Shown: piece by piece, positions 63,015 through 64,000 of the stretch
Layout of the letters: every line of letters starts with the position of its first letter
Numbering within the stretch: position 1 is the first letter of the stretch
From: Solea solea
Lineage: Eukaryota; Chordata; Actinopteri; Pleuronectiformes; Soleidae
Length of the DNA stretch: 64,000 nucleotides
Direction of reading: 5' to 3'
Assembly: GCF_958295425.1 (NCBI RefSeq)
Contig: NC_081135.1
Location: 23,010,180 to 23,074,179, forward strand
The notes under the pieces: model-generated
Databases searched by the model: none
The model's input: the letters and a program-made list of their open reading frames with translations, nothing else
What the model was told of the DNA's origin: nothing
Translations under genes and position numbers: made by a program

Positions 63015-64000
63015 TTATCCTCCAGAGCCCCACAGCCTCCTCAACCTCCGTCTCTTTCATGCAACGTCGAGCCCTTTCAAAACAAGGTGAAGTTCAGCAA
63101 AGTTTCTCTGCAGAGATGATCAAACAGTCACATCACTAATGGCGACGGGTGACAGGGCCAGTGAATACAGATCAGCTTTAATTGTGGTGGGTCTTACTGC
63201 CACTGTCTGTCAATCTGAGCCTTTGAATTGGTGAAAATTTGCTCTGTTCATTCTGTTAAATGATGTATCCAATTAAATGCTTTAGAATTCATGATCTTCA
63301 GTCAAGGTTAAATGAAAGCAGTTACTCCTGTCAGTAAGGTGATTAAAAGCTGCCGACATCAGGCACATTTTTTTTTTTTTTTTTGCAAAAATTTAAATTT
63401 GAACCTAAAGTATGAATCTTTATTCATTACGCGCAGTGCTGCTATATAAATGTCCAGCACAGTCGCTCTTAATCACCTTGTTCATTTTAAATCTCATTTT
63501 AGTTCTTTATACTAAAAAGGCATCATGGTAGTCAAATTATAGTATTTAACATATCCACATTAAACTGTGGCCAATTTCATGTATTTAACATTCCTTTAAA
63601 CAGCACATTTGATTTTGGTGTTATACCCTAAACTCACACAGAAAAAAGAAGGTTTGTGACATTTTGAAAAAGCGTGCCGTTGATTTCTGTCCAGTTTGTG
63701 TGATAATAAAGCAAAATCCTATTTATCTCATTGACTGTGATTGTGGAATCGTTTAAAGCAAAAGAACGAATGCTGTCGTTGACAATTGGATCAAATGAAC
63801 AAGTGCACAAGAGTAAGGAAATTAATTTCCCACCAGCAAAGATGAATGTTGTACCAGGTTATTAATGAGCATATAATACTCTTGTGCACGTAGGTTTTCT
63901 GTGTCGATGTGATGAATGTGGCGATGGAGGTGAAGAGCATGTTGACTAATGAGTATTGTCCAGGGATCTGATCTCAGTGTCCTCTGGGGAGAAAAGCCAC

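Larger units (their letters stand above)
52684..64000. other. 11.3 kb downstream of CDCA7 without a supported gene
   Basis: Includes the CDCA7 3' UTR of unknown length, two MITEs (52982-53393, 58159-58488), microsatellites and a G-rich tract. Many stretches look unique rather than repetitive (for example 54350-54540, 56560-56640, 57220-57320, 60150-60420) and could be regulatory, but I see no exon with splice context. Confidence 0.55.

Overview
The window is vertebrate nuclear DNA, almost certainly from a ray-finned (teleost) fish. The genes are split by GT-AG introns of about 75 bp to 11 kb, there is no bacterial-type coding, and the introns carry typical teleost dispersed repeats (L2-like and Jockey/I-like LINE pieces, MITEs, microsatellites). 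Species cannot be fixed from the sequence. A 200-base run of N (29234-29433) is an assembly gap.

Three genes lie head to tail on the + strand, in the order known from human 2q31: RAPGEF4 (EPAC2), MAP3K20 (ZAK), CDCA7. (1) RAPGEF4, 26 exons from 1860 to 25164: everything downstream of the first cyclic-nucleotide-binding domain. The 5' exons lie outside the window. (2) MAP3K20, 26691-48972: 19 of an expected 20 exons of the long ZAK-alpha form, plus the alternative last exon of the short ZAK-beta form (41736-42047). The exon for the kinase glycine loop and catalytic lysine is not visible and probably sits in the N gap. (3) CDCA7, 49996-52683: a complete 10-exon, 402-codon reading frame beginning only about 0.8 kb after the MAP3K20 poly(A) signal. 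The last 11 kb (52.7-64 kb) shows no gene I can support, only MITEs, microsatellites and unassigned unique sequence.

I placed exons by matching translated segments to the human proteins as I remember them. I then required a splice acceptor and donor at each edge and phase agreement across every junction; all junctions close without a frameshift. Two junctions are non-canonical: an AT-AC, U12-type intron in RAPGEF4 (19586-19681) and a GC-AG intron in MAP3K20 (44842-44963).

The least explained part is the 10.8-kb RAPGEF4 intron (8720-19506). It holds two direct copies of a teleost noncoding repeat, a non-LTR retrotransposon relic, a 37-bp minisatellite and a ~355-bp direct duplication. It also holds an inverted duplication and several exon-like, coding-like segments on the opposite strand with a CRE/TATA-like module upstream. 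I read this as a decayed minus-strand gene or large mobile element that I cannot name.

Functionally the three genes are unrelated neighbours: a cAMP-activated Rap GEF, a ribotoxic-stress MAP3 kinase, and a cell-cycle zinc-finger partner of the chromatin remodeller HELLS. Nothing in the sequence suggests they act in one pathway.
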